Positions 20,247 to 27,900 of a DNA stretch of 32,750 bases are shown piece after piece; the first letter of the stretch is position 1, and each line of letters starts with the position of its first letter. This stretch comes from an uncultured Spirochaetaceae bacterium (GTDB lineage: Bacteria; Spirochaetota; Spirochaetia; Treponematales; Treponemataceae), in assembly GCA_902799965.1 (NCBI GenBank), contig CADCCO010000018.1, positions 1 to 32,750 on the forward strand. Direction: 5' to 3'. The position numbers were made by a program, and so were the translations under genes. The notes beneath the pieces are model-generated. The model was not told where the DNA came from. It did not search any database and worked only from the letters and a program-made list of their open reading frames with translations.

Positions 20247-20816
20247 ATGGATTTGACTGTGGCTTTTGTCCGAGGCCCTCACGGACTTTCGGGTGAATTT
20301 AAAATTGAGAGCGCTTCCGGCCGTTACGAGCATATCGCTCAGTTAGAGGAAGTGGCTTTGAGGCAGGACGGAAAGACGACGCTTTATAAAATCGAAAGCG
20401 TTCAGGATTCTGGAAACGCCTTTTACATGAAATTGGCGGGAATTGATTCTCCGGAAGCGGCGAAAAAACTAAACGGCGCCGAGCTTCGCGTTCCCCGCGA
20501 AAAGGCCCTTCAGCCTAAAGAAGGCGAATGGCTGATTGAGGATCTAAAGAATTGCAATCTTGTTTATTGCGAAAACGGATTGGACAGTGACGCGCCCATT
20601 GTTGTTGGGTCCATCACAGACGTATTGGAAGGCGGGGCGGGCGACCTGTTGGAGGTTGTTCTTTCCGAGAGTTGTCCCATTTTGGACGACAGCGTTAAAA
20701 AAACTTCCGGCGGAAAGCCGCGAACGGTTTTGGTTCCGTTCAACGACACGCACGTCGGAAAGGTTGACGTTGCCGCTAAGACGGTTCAACTGACGCACCT
20801 CTGGATTCTGGAGTAA
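20247..20816 (+). CDS. rimM: 16S rRNA processing protein RimM
   Basis: The protein has 189 residues. The N-terminal RimM barrel begins MDLTVAFVRGPHGLSGEFKIES, with the conserved GxxGxxG-type turn GPHGLSG. The C-terminal half is PRC-barrel-like and ends with VPFNDTHVGKVDVAAKTVQL, the usual position of the closing strands. RimM assists maturation of the 30S head around S19. It lies between khpA and trmD as usual. Residues 140-155 (CPILDDSVKKTSGGK) look like a small insertion. Confidence 0.93.
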   Translation: MDLTVAFVRGPHGLSGEFKIESASGRYEHIAQLEEVALRQDGKTTLYKIESVQDSGNAFYMKLAGIDSPEAAKKLNGAELRVPREKALQPKEGEWLIEDLKNCNLVYCENGLDSDAPIVVGSITDVLEGGAGDLLEVVLSESCPILDDSVKKTSGGKPRTVLVPFNDTHVGKVDVAAKTVQLTHLWILE

Positions 20817-20820
20817 TTCC

Positions 20821-21591
20821 ATGAAATTTACTGTGCTGACCTTGTTTCCTGAGATTCCGCGCGCTTTTTTTGAAGCCTCAATCATGGCGAAGGCGGTTGA
20901 AAAGGAAATTATTGCCTACGATTTGGTGAATGTCAGGGACTTTGCCCTGGACAAACACAGAACTTGTGATGACAGTCCGTATGGCGGAGGGGCGGGGCAG
21001 CTTATGTTGCCGGAGCCTCTTGGAAAAGCGCTTGACAGCGTCAAGGCTTACAAAAAGGAAAAGCGCGTGATTTACGCGACTCCCGGCGGAAGGCCTTTGA
21101 CGCAAAAGCTTGCGCGAGAATTGAGCCAGGAACAGGAGCTTGTGATAATTTGCGGCCGGTACGAAGGAGTCGACCAGCGGATTATCGACGAATACGTTGA
21201 CGACGAAATAAGCGTCGGCGATTACGTAATGTCTAGCGGCGAAGTTGCCGCGCTCGTCATAATCGACACGGTTTACCGTTTGATTGACGGCGTGATTTCT
21301 TCAGAGTCGCTGGACGAAGAAAGCTACACCGGCTCGCTTTTGGAATACCCGCAGTACACCAGGCCGCCTGTGTATAAGGGAATGGAAGTTCCGCAGGTTT
21401 TGACCGGCGGAAACCATGAGGAAATCCGAAAGTGGCGTCTGCGAAAGCGCCTTGAAAAAACTTTTTTGCATAGGCCCGACTTGGTGGCCGAAGCGAGGAA
21501 GAACGGCTTGCTTACCGCAGAGGCAGAAAAGATGATTGAGGAAATTACGGGTTTTGCCTTTAAAAAGCATAATCCCAAACGGAGAAAATGA
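20821..21591 (+). CDS. trmD: tRNA (guanine-N1)-methyltransferase TrmD
   Basis: The protein has 256 residues with [12 protein letters not shown] at 50-61, then [37 protein letters not shown], the knotted SAM-binding region of SPOUT methyltransferases. The catalytic Asp is expected in the flexible segment after residue 150. TrmD methylates G37 next to the anticodon of tRNAs reading codons starting with C, preventing frameshifting. It overlaps rplS at ATGATG, so translation is probably coupled. Confidence 0.97.
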   Translation: MKFTVLTLFPEIPRAFFEASIMAKAVEKEIIAYDLVNVRDFALDKHRTCDDSPYGGGAGQLMLPEPLGKALDSVKAYKKEKRVIYATPGGRPLTQKLARELSQEQELVIICGRYEGVDQRIIDEYVDDEISVGDYVMSSGEVAALVIIDTVYRLIDGVISSESLDEESYTGSLLEYPQYTRPPVYKGMEVPQVLTGGNHEEIRKWRLRKRLEKTFLHRPDLVAEARKNGLLTAEAEKMIEEITGFAFKKHNPKRRK

Positions 21592-22061
21592 TGGACTTGA
21601 TTAAAACTATTGAAGAAGGCCAGAAGCGCCCCGGAGCGCAGGCTTTCAACGTTGGAGACACCGTAAAGGTTTACTTCAAGATTATCGAAGGAAAGACAGA
21701 ACGCATCCAGATTTTTGAAGGAATCGTTCTTTGCATGAAGAACGCGGGCGCCCGCCGCACGTTCACCGTCCGAAAGATTTCTTTTGGCGTTGGCGTTGAG
21801 CGCGTGTTCCCGATCAACTCTCCCCGCATCGTAAAGGTAGAAGTTGTGCGCCCCGGCAAAGTCCGCCGCGCCAAGCTTTACTACTTGCGCGACCGCGTAG
21901 GCAAGAAGGCCAAGGTTAAGCAGTTGGTTGGCGGAGCTGTAGCCGCCGCCATCGCCGCCCGCAACGCCCGCGCCGACGCAGCCGCCGCGCAGAAAGAAGC
22001 GGAAATCAAGGCCGAGCAGAAAGCGGAGCACGCCGCCGAAGCCGCCGCCGCCAAGAAATAA
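21588..22061 (+). CDS. rplS: 50S ribosomal protein L19 with Ala/Lys-rich tail
   Basis: The protein has 157 residues. The first 115 or so are a normal L19 ([67 protein letters not shown]). The last 40 are an Ala-, Lys- and Glu-rich extension predicted to form a charged helix. L19 sits at the subunit interface. Two ATGs (21588 and 21591) overlap the trmD stop. The tail is absent from typical L19 and its role is unknown. Confidence 0.95.
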   Translation: MMDLIKTIEEGQKRPGAQAFNVGDTVKVYFKIIEGKTERIQIFEGIVLCMKNAGARRTFTVRKISFGVGVERVFPINSPRIVKVEVVRPGKVRRAKLYYLRDRVGKKAKVKQLVGGAVAAAIAARNARADAAAAQKEAEIKAEQKAEHAAEAAAAKK

Positions 22062-22068
22062 GGCGTCA

Positions 22069-23082
22069 ATGCAAATAGTAAGCGTAAAAGCTCAAAGCGC
22101 CCTTTCCGGAGTTCAACAGAACTTGCGGGAGGGCGACTTTGTTTTTGTAAAGACATTGAAAAATTTGGGCGGCGGAAAATACGCCGTTTCATTTGCGGGC
22201 GGCCGCTTTGACGTCGCGTCGGAGCGCGCCTTGCAAGAAGGCCAGGCTTTTAGGGCAAGGATTTCTTTTGCCGGCGGGAAGGTTTTGCTTAGTCCGGTAA
22301 AAGACGGCTTGCAAGGCGCGGCGGAAACCGCGCAAAGCCCTTCGGCGCTTTTGCAAAGCTTGGGGCTGGAAGACGGAAGCGCGGCCGCCCGCGTCCTGCA
22401 ATTTTTGCTTCAGAACGGATTGAGGCTTGACGCAAAGTTGATGCAAAAGGCCTTGCGCTTGGCCGCAAAGTTTAAGGGCAGGGAAGAAGACGCCGCCGAA
22501 GCCGCTCTGGTTCTGGAAGAAAAAGGAATCGACTCCGACGGCGAGGCTTTGGACAAATTGATGGACTTGCTTGATGGCGGCGGCGAAAAGCGCGGCCAAG
22601 CTGACGGCCAGAATTTTTCGCAAGGCCAAAATGCGGGCGGCGGTCAAACGGACGACAGCGAGTTCTTGCTGGAATTAAATGGCGGCGCTCGTGAAGCGGA
22701 CGACAGCGCTCGCGAAAACTGCTTGCGCGAAAGTTCCGCAAAAAAAGGCTGGACCTTTTTTCCTTACGAGTTTATGGGAAGCGGCGGCGTGATTCGCTTG
22801 TATTCGGACTACGAAAGAAACGCGGCCGAAAAAATGATTGTAAACTATAAAAGCAGTGGCGCAAATATTTTTTTTGCGGTATACTTTGACAAGAACGGCT
22901 CTCCGTCGGCTGTACGGCTTTCGGCAAGCGAACAAGGCTTGCTGGAAATTCTTAAAGCGGAAAAAGGAGCGTTTGAGGCCGCCTTTGGACAAGGCGTAAA
23001 AACGGAAATTGTTCCAAGCGAAAAATTTTCGGCCTTTGGCGTTTTGGACTTGCCGCTTGCCGGAGTGGAGGCGTTCGCGTGA
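22069..23082 (+). CDS. Hypothetical protein, possible YlqG/FliK-C-like partner of the next gene
   Basis: The protein has 337 residues and no signal peptide. Residues 1-70 form a short strand-rich domain (REGDFVFVKTLKNLGGGKYAVSFAGGRFDV). Residues 90-165 are mostly helical. Residues 180-225 are Gly/Gln/Asp-rich and likely disordered. Residues 225-337 form a second compact domain (GVIRLYSDYERNAAEKMIVNYK, IFFAVYFDKNGSPSAVRLSASEQ). Its position before an FlhB-C-terminal-domain protein parallels the ylqG-ylqH pair of Bacillus, where YlqG carries a FliK-like C-terminus. A distant FliK-like fold here is possible but not demonstrated. It overlaps the next gene by four bases. Confidence 0.75.
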   Translation: MQIVSVKAQSALSGVQQNLREGDFVFVKTLKNLGGGKYAVSFAGGRFDVASERALQEGQAFRARISFAGGKVLLSPVKDGLQGAAETAQSPSALLQSLGLEDGSAAARVLQFLLQNGLRLDAKLMQKALRLAAKFKGREEDAAEAALVLEEKGIDSDGEALDKLMDLLDGGGEKRGQADGQNFSQGQNAGGGQTDDSEFLLELNGGAREADDSARENCLRESSAKKGWTFFPYEFMGSGGVIRLYSDYERNAAEKMIVNYKSSGANIFFAVYFDKNGSPSAVRLSASEQGLLEILKAEKGAFEAAFGQGVKTEIVPSEKFSAFGVLDLPLAGVEAFA

Positions 23083-23354
23083 CAAAGCAAAAAAAGGCGG
23101 CGGCCTTAAAATACGGCGAAGGAAATTTTGCCCCAATAATTACGGCCAGCGCCAAAGGCTTTATGGCTCAAAAAATGCTTGAGCTTGCCAAAGAGAAAAA
23201 GATTCCGATTGTCCAAGACCAAGGCCTTTCGGAAGTTTTGAGCGTTCAAGAAGTTGGCGCCGAGGTTCCTCAGGAAACTTGGGAGGCGTTGGCCAAAATT
23301 TTTGCTTTTGTTATAAAGTTGGAGAAGAAGCATGACATCGCTACGCAGAATTGA
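23079..23354 (+). CDS. FlhB C-terminal-domain-like protein (YlqH/FhlB-type)
   Basis: The protein has 91 residues from GTG 23079, which overlaps the upstream TGA. It matches the cytoplasmic C-terminal domain of the flagellar export gate FlhB: KAAALKY, then GFMAQKMLELAKEKKIPIVQDQGLSEVLSVQEVGAEVPQETWEALAKI. FlhB proper has a membrane part and the self-cleaving NPTH motif just before ALKY; both are missing here. Stand-alone copies are known in several bacteria and can partly substitute for the cleaved FlhB domain in export-substrate switching. It lies in a housekeeping operon rather than a flagellar one. Confidence 0.85.
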   Translation: MTKQKKAAALKYGEGNFAPIITASAKGFMAQKMLELAKEKKIPIVQDQGLSEVLSVQEVGAEVPQETWEALAKIFAFVIKLEKKHDIATQN

Positions 23355-23631
23355 GCTTTCAGACATAAAGCTTAACATGATTTTTTCGGCGCCGGTTTAT
23401 TTTGACGACGGAAAGTACATGTTCTTGGCTGAAGGAAAGGAAGTCAAGCCGTATCATTTGGCCGCCCTAAAAAAGTGGAGCGTTCCTTATTTGTTGAGCC
23501 GCGGCCAGGCCATTGAGCAGGGCGAAGGAAGCAACATCGAGCGCATGACCGGCTTTGACAAAAGACGGCTCGCGCAAGCAAAAATGACGGGCGAGGATTC
23601 TGACGACATTGAAGAGTTGGAAGAACTCTAG
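23332..23631 (+). CDS. Small conserved-looking hypothetical protein
   Basis: The protein has 99 residues from ATG 23332 with GGAGAAG upstream, overlapping the previous gene by 23 bases. The N-terminal 60 residues (LSDIKLNMIFSAPVYFDDGKYMFLAEGKEVKPYHLAALKKWSVPYLL) resemble the short domain often placed before HD-GYP phosphodiesterases, where a strand-turn-strand is followed by a helix. The last 20 residues are very acidic. No catalytic residues are seen. The tight overlap shows that it is part of the operon. Confidence 0.75.
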   Translation: MTSLRRIELSDIKLNMIFSAPVYFDDGKYMFLAEGKEVKPYHLAALKKWSVPYLLSRGQAIEQGEGSNIERMTGFDKRRLAQAKMTGEDSDDIEELEEL

Positions 23632-23652
23632 CCGCTAAAAAATCGGGCGCGA

Positions 23653-24024
23653 ATGAAAAACACCGGCAACACTAAAGTTTTGGGCAAGGCTGGCGAAGAC
23701 GTCGCCGCGGCCCTTTACGAAAAAAACGGCTGGAAAATCGTGGCGCGGAATTTTAGGACGCGGCGCGGAGAGATTGACATAATCGTTCAAAAGGGCGAAA
23801 CGCTTGCCTTTGCCGAGGTGAAGGCGCTTCCGGGCGGCAACGCGGAAGTTCTTGCGGAAGAGCTTGGAAAAAGAAAACAGCGCAAGATTGTAGAAACCGC
23901 TAAATATTTTTTGAAAAATCATCGACAATATAGTAACATGATAATCAGGTTTGACGCTGTTGTGGTGGGGTTTCCCGGCTTTGAGGGCGTCCGCTTGATT
24001 GAAAACGCATTTTCAGAAAATTGA
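23653..24024 (+). CDS. yraN: YraN/UPF0102 family endonuclease-like protein
   Basis: The protein has 123 residues. It has the UPF0102 pattern: GKAGEDVAAALYEKNGWKIVARNFRTRRGEIDIIVQ, then LAFAEVKA, where the Glu and Asp in GEIDII and the Glu-x-Lys in FAEVK correspond to the restriction-nuclease-like active site. Its length fits the family (about 120). Function is uncertain, perhaps Holliday-junction or RNA processing. The ribosome site is weak. It follows the previous gene by 21 bases in the same operon, a neighbourhood near rplS and trmD that is common in bacteria. Confidence 0.92.
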   Translation: MKNTGNTKVLGKAGEDVAAALYEKNGWKIVARNFRTRRGEIDIIVQKGETLAFAEVKALPGGNAEVLAEELGKRKQRKIVETAKYFLKNHRQYSNMIIRFDAVVVGFPGFEGVRLIENAFSEN

Positions 24025-24088
24025 ACTTTAAGCGGCGAAAAATTTCGCCTGTCGAATTTATTGGGTGTCGGGAGGAAGATTCTAAAAA

Positions 24089-24304
24089 ATGAGCGCTGCG
24101 TTAGACTTTGCCCCGTATGACGTTGCCGAGACGGAAGAAGAATACTGCGATTTGCCTCCAAGACTTATGGCCTTGCGGGTGAAAATTCACGACTCGTCTT
24201 ACCTTGACAACGCCATTAATAGAATTGCGTCCGTAATAAGCCGCAACATGGTTGACAATCCTGACGAATTGCATTTAAATTCAAAGGAAGGATTGTATTT
24301 CTAA
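24089..24304 (+). CDS. Small hypothetical protein
   Basis: The protein has 71 residues starting at ATG 24089, with GGGAGGAAG about 14 bases upstream. There are no membrane segments or recognised motifs; the C-terminal half is a likely helix (YLDNAINRIASVISRNMVDNPDELHL). Its TAA stop shares one base with the ATG of the next gene (TAATG), so the two are probably translated as a unit. The 64-base gap upstream contains a GGCGAAA/TTTCGCC mini-hairpin (24033-24048). Confidence 0.75.
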   Translation: MSAALDFAPYDVAETEEEYCDLPPRLMALRVKIHDSSYLDNAINRIASVISRNMVDNPDELHLNSKEGLYF

Positions 24305-24765
24305 TGGGAAGAAGAGACAGAAACAACAGAAGGGGAAACAGGCCCAAAAGCCCTTGGGCCGCCGTTCGTCCGGAAGCCAAGCAGCTTCCACGAGCGCGCT
24401 TTAATCCCGAGACTCAAGCGGACATCGCGGCGCGTGAAAGCGCCATTCGCGAATTTAAGGCGAGGGAAGTCATTTGCCCGATTTGCCAAAAGCCGATCGA
24501 AGATTTGGCGAGCGCGATTTCGGACAAGGCCACGGGCCAGCCCGCGCACTTTGACTGCGTCTTGCAAAAGCTTTCGGCGGCGGAATCTTTGGCGGCCAAC
24601 CAAAGCGTGGCCTACATCGGCCAAGGGCGTTTTGCGGTCATCACGCGCGAAAATCCGTCGGACACAAAGCATTTTAAGATTGAAAAAATCATTGACTGGG
24701 AAGACAAGGACAAGCCGCTTGAATGGCGCGGCGAAATGGCCGAGCTCTATTCTAAGGTCAAGTGA
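24304..24765 (+). CDS. Hypothetical protein with Cys/His metal-binding motif
   Basis: The protein has 153 residues. The first 35 are very basic (MGRRDRNNRRGNRPKSPW), suggesting nucleic-acid contact. A CPICQKP pair at about 58-64 and HFDC at about 80-83 form a plausible CxxC...HxxC zinc site. The rest is a short alpha/beta domain (HFKIEKIIDWEDKDKPLEWRGEMAELY). I do not recognise a named family; it looks spirochaete-restricted. It is the last gene before a strong terminator and is coupled to the preceding small gene. Confidence 0.75.
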   Translation: MGRRDRNNRRGNRPKSPWAAVRPEAKQLPRARFNPETQADIAARESAIREFKAREVICPICQKPIEDLASAISDKATGQPAHFDCVLQKLSAAESLAANQSVAYIGQGRFAVITRENPSDTKHFKIEKIIDWEDKDKPLEWRGEMAELYSKVK

Positions 24766-24767
24766 AC

Positions 24768-24799
24768 AAAAAATCCGCCCGATGTGGGGCGGATTTTTT
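24768..24799. terminator. Bidirectional intrinsic terminator
   Basis: The 10-bp stem AAATCCGCCC/GGGCGGATTT (24771-24780 and 24787-24796) with loop GATGTG has A residues on the left and T residues on the right. It ends the long rpsP operon on the plus strand and the tRNA-Leu transcript on the minus strand. Confidence 0.92.
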
Positions 24800-24811
24800 G
24801 TCTTTATAAGA

Positions 24812-24897
24812 TGCCGAAAACCGGGATTGAACCGGCACGGCCTTTTACGGCCGAGGGATTTTAAGTCCCTTGTGTCTACCAATTCCACCATTTCGGC
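24812..24897 (-). tRNA. tRNA-Leu (anticodon UAA)
   Basis: The 86-base class II tRNA has acceptor stem GCCGAAA/TTTCGGC, D-loop GGTGGAATTGGTAGACAC, anticodon stem AGGGA/TCCCT around loop CTTAAAA (anticodon TAA), a long variable arm CGGCCGTAAAAGGCCGT and T-loop GGTTCAATCC. A discriminator base A follows, and CCA is not encoded. The long variable arm and the anticodon both indicate leucine. Confidence 0.97.
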
Positions 24898-24906
24898 GTA
24901 AAAAGC

Positions 24907-24935
24907 ATTGTATATGTTTTTGCGCTTTTGTTCAA
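24907..24935 (-). promoter_or_regulatory. tRNA-Leu promoter
   Basis: Minus strand TTGAAC (24935-24930), a 17-base spacer and TACAAT (24912-24907), starting transcription about three bases before the mature tRNA. The -35 overlaps the TGA stop codon of the upstream activase gene. Confidence 0.82.
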
Positions 24936-27900
24936 GCATTGCGAGCGGAATTCATAATCAGCATCTGCAGGCGGTTTTCGATGTTGGCAAAGCTTACGTC
25001 GGGATCGTAGTCCAGCGGCAAAATCTGCGCGTCGGGATACAGCTCCTTTAATTTCTTTGTAACGCCGCGGCCGATGATGTGGTTGGGCAAACAGCCAAAG
25101 GGTTGCAATATGATGAAGTTCTTGCAGCCTTCCTCCGCGTAGTGAATTATTTCGCCCGGAATCAAAATGCCTTCGCCCGAATCAAATGTGTGGTAAATGA
25201 TTGAGTCGCTTCCCTTGGCGATTTCGGAAAGCCGCGCCGCCCTTTTGTAGAGCGGATGGCCGAGCGCGATTTTGTCCGTCCACTTGTGGGCCGTCTCAAA
25301 AAATTGGTTTACCACGGCCATCATGAATTTTTCGCCAAGCGAACGGTTAAGCTCGTTTTCCTTTATTTGCGCGTTTTGGGCGAAATAATTTTTTTGGATT
25401 ACGTCGGCCATTCGCGCCTCGATAATCTCAAAGCCGTTTCTTTCCAAATAAAGCTCAATGTCGCGGTTGGCGCCCGGATGGAAATTCAAAAGGTATTCGC
25501 CGACGATTAAAACGCGCGGACGCAAAACGCTTCGGTCGTATTCGACGGCCTTCATTTCCGCAATCGCTTTGGCAAAGCCCTTCTTTATGCCGCCGATTCC
25601 TTTTCCGATTCCTTCGACTATATAGTCCATTCCTTTTTCAAAAGCCGCGTCCGCGCTTCCCTTGTCTTTTTCGTAGGGGCGGATTTTTCGCAAAAGCTCT
25701 TCCATAACGTCAATCATCGGAAGCGCCGTTGCCAGTTTTAGCGAGGCGGCAAGGTTCATCTTAAAGCCGGGGTGCAGCTGGTGGTAGTCAACGTCGTCGT
25801 TTGTGACGATGGCGATTTTTTCAAAGCCGGCGTCGTCGAGCGCCTTTCGCAAAAGCGCGGCGTAGTGGGTAAGGCGGCAGTCGCCGACGTATTTTCCCGT
25901 GGCCACGGCAACGTTGTCCAAATCGTACTTTCCGCTTTTGAGCGCGTCCAAGACTTCGCCGATTACAATTTGCGCGGGAAAGCAAATATCGTTGTGAACG
26001 TATTTTTTTCCAAGCGCGATGGCGTTCTCCCTTCCCACTTCCAGCGGAACGGCCTTGAGGCCTTGCGTGGCAAGGCTTGCGGCCATGATTCGGCTAAAGG
26101 CGTGCGAGGTGTTGGGAACAAGGACGACTTTTTCTTTTGCGTCGCGCTTGGAGAATTTCACTTTGTAAGGCTCTTGCAAGTCGCGCGGCTTTTCTTCTTT
26201 GCCAGCGTCGCGCTTCATTTGTATTGTTTGGACAAAGGAGCGGACGCGAATTCTAAGCGGCCCCTGCACGTCGCTTTCGTCCATCTTTAGAACGAGCGGG
26301 CTCTTTCCTGAAATTTCTTTCATCAAGCGGACGATTTCGTCGCTAAGGTACGCGTCGTGTCCGCAGCCAAAGCTTACGAATTGGACGTATTCAAGCGCGG
26401 GATGCTCCGCCGCGATTATCGCCGAGCCAATCATTCGCGCGTGGAAATTGTTTACGATTTCCAAACGGCTTTTGCTTAAGTCCACTTGCTCCAGGCCGGG
26501 AACGGAGTCCGCGGTCAGGACTGGAATTCCCAATTGCGTGAAAAGGTCGGGCAGGCTGTGGTTCACCAGCGGGTCGTTTTGGTAGGGGCGCGAGGCGAGG
26601 ACAATCGCGTATTTTCCTTGCGACTGAACGTCGTTGATGATTTTTTGCGCCTCTTCCGCGAGCGTCTGCTTGAAAAGCTTCATCGCCTTGTCGGCGTAGT
26701 GAATCGCGCGGTCCACGCGGAATTTCGACAAGCCGAAATTTTTTATGAAGTATTCTTCGATTTGCTTGTTTCTGTCCTTGTCGCTTTCCCAAAAGAAAAT
26801 CGGGTCGTCAAAGGGAATGTCCCAGCGCTTTTGCGGGCTGTCGGAATTTTGGATTACCCAAGAATAGCCTTTGACAATCGCGCACATATAGCGGCTTGTC
26901 TTTTCGGTGTTCTGCGATTCGTAGGTGGCCACAATCGGCATGAAAATTCTGTCCACGCCTTTTTTGGCAAGGTTCCGCAAGTGGCCGTGAACCAATTTTG
27001 CCGGAAAGCAAACCGTGTCGCTCGCCACGGCGTTAAGGCCGTTTTCGTACATTTTTCGGTTGCTTACGTCGGAAAATTTTACGCCAAAGCCCATCGAGCG
27101 CAAGAGCGTGGACCAAAATGGCGCGGTTTCCCAAAAGCTAAGGACGCGCGGGAGCCCGAACGTAACGCCGCGATTTTTGGCGTGGCGCGAAATGCGGTAG
27201 TCCTTGAACAAAAGCTCTTGGCGCAGCTTAAATAGGTTCGCGGCTTTTTGGGTTTTCTGTTCCTTGATTTGCTCAACCACCCGCGCGTCCTTGGGGTCGC
27301 CCAAGATTTCTCCGCGCTCGCAGCGGTTGTTGGTTATGAGCCGCGCGCCGTTTGAAAATTTGACCAGCGTGCGCTTGCAATGGTTTTCGCAGAAGGGGCA
27401 GACGATGTTCGTTTCCTGCTCGTAAGAAAAATCGTCAAGCGCGTTCAGTCCGATAAAGGTTGAGGCGCGCTCGTCTTTTTCCATTTTTTCTTTTGTCAAA
27501 AGCGCGGCGCCAATCGCTCCCATAATGCCGGGGTAGGGCGCGCGGACGACTTCTTTTCCGGTGTACTCTTCCATCGCGCGCAAGACAGCGTCGTTCTGGA
27601 AAGTTCCGCCTTGCACGACAATTTTTTTGCCGAGCGAGTCGATGTTGGAAACGCGGATCACTTTTGTGAACACGTTTTGGATTATCGAGCGGCAAAGGCC
27701 CGCCATTATGTCTTGGGGAAGCTTTCCGTTGCGCTGCTCGGTCACGATGGAGCTGGTCATAAAGACCGTGCAGCGGCTTCCCAAAACCGCCGGGCTCTTT
27801 GACTCAAAGGCGGCCGCGGCTATGTCCTGAACTTTAATGCCAAGCGTGTCGGCGAAGTTTTGCAAAAAGCTTCCGCAGCCGGAAGAGCAGGCTTCGTTTA

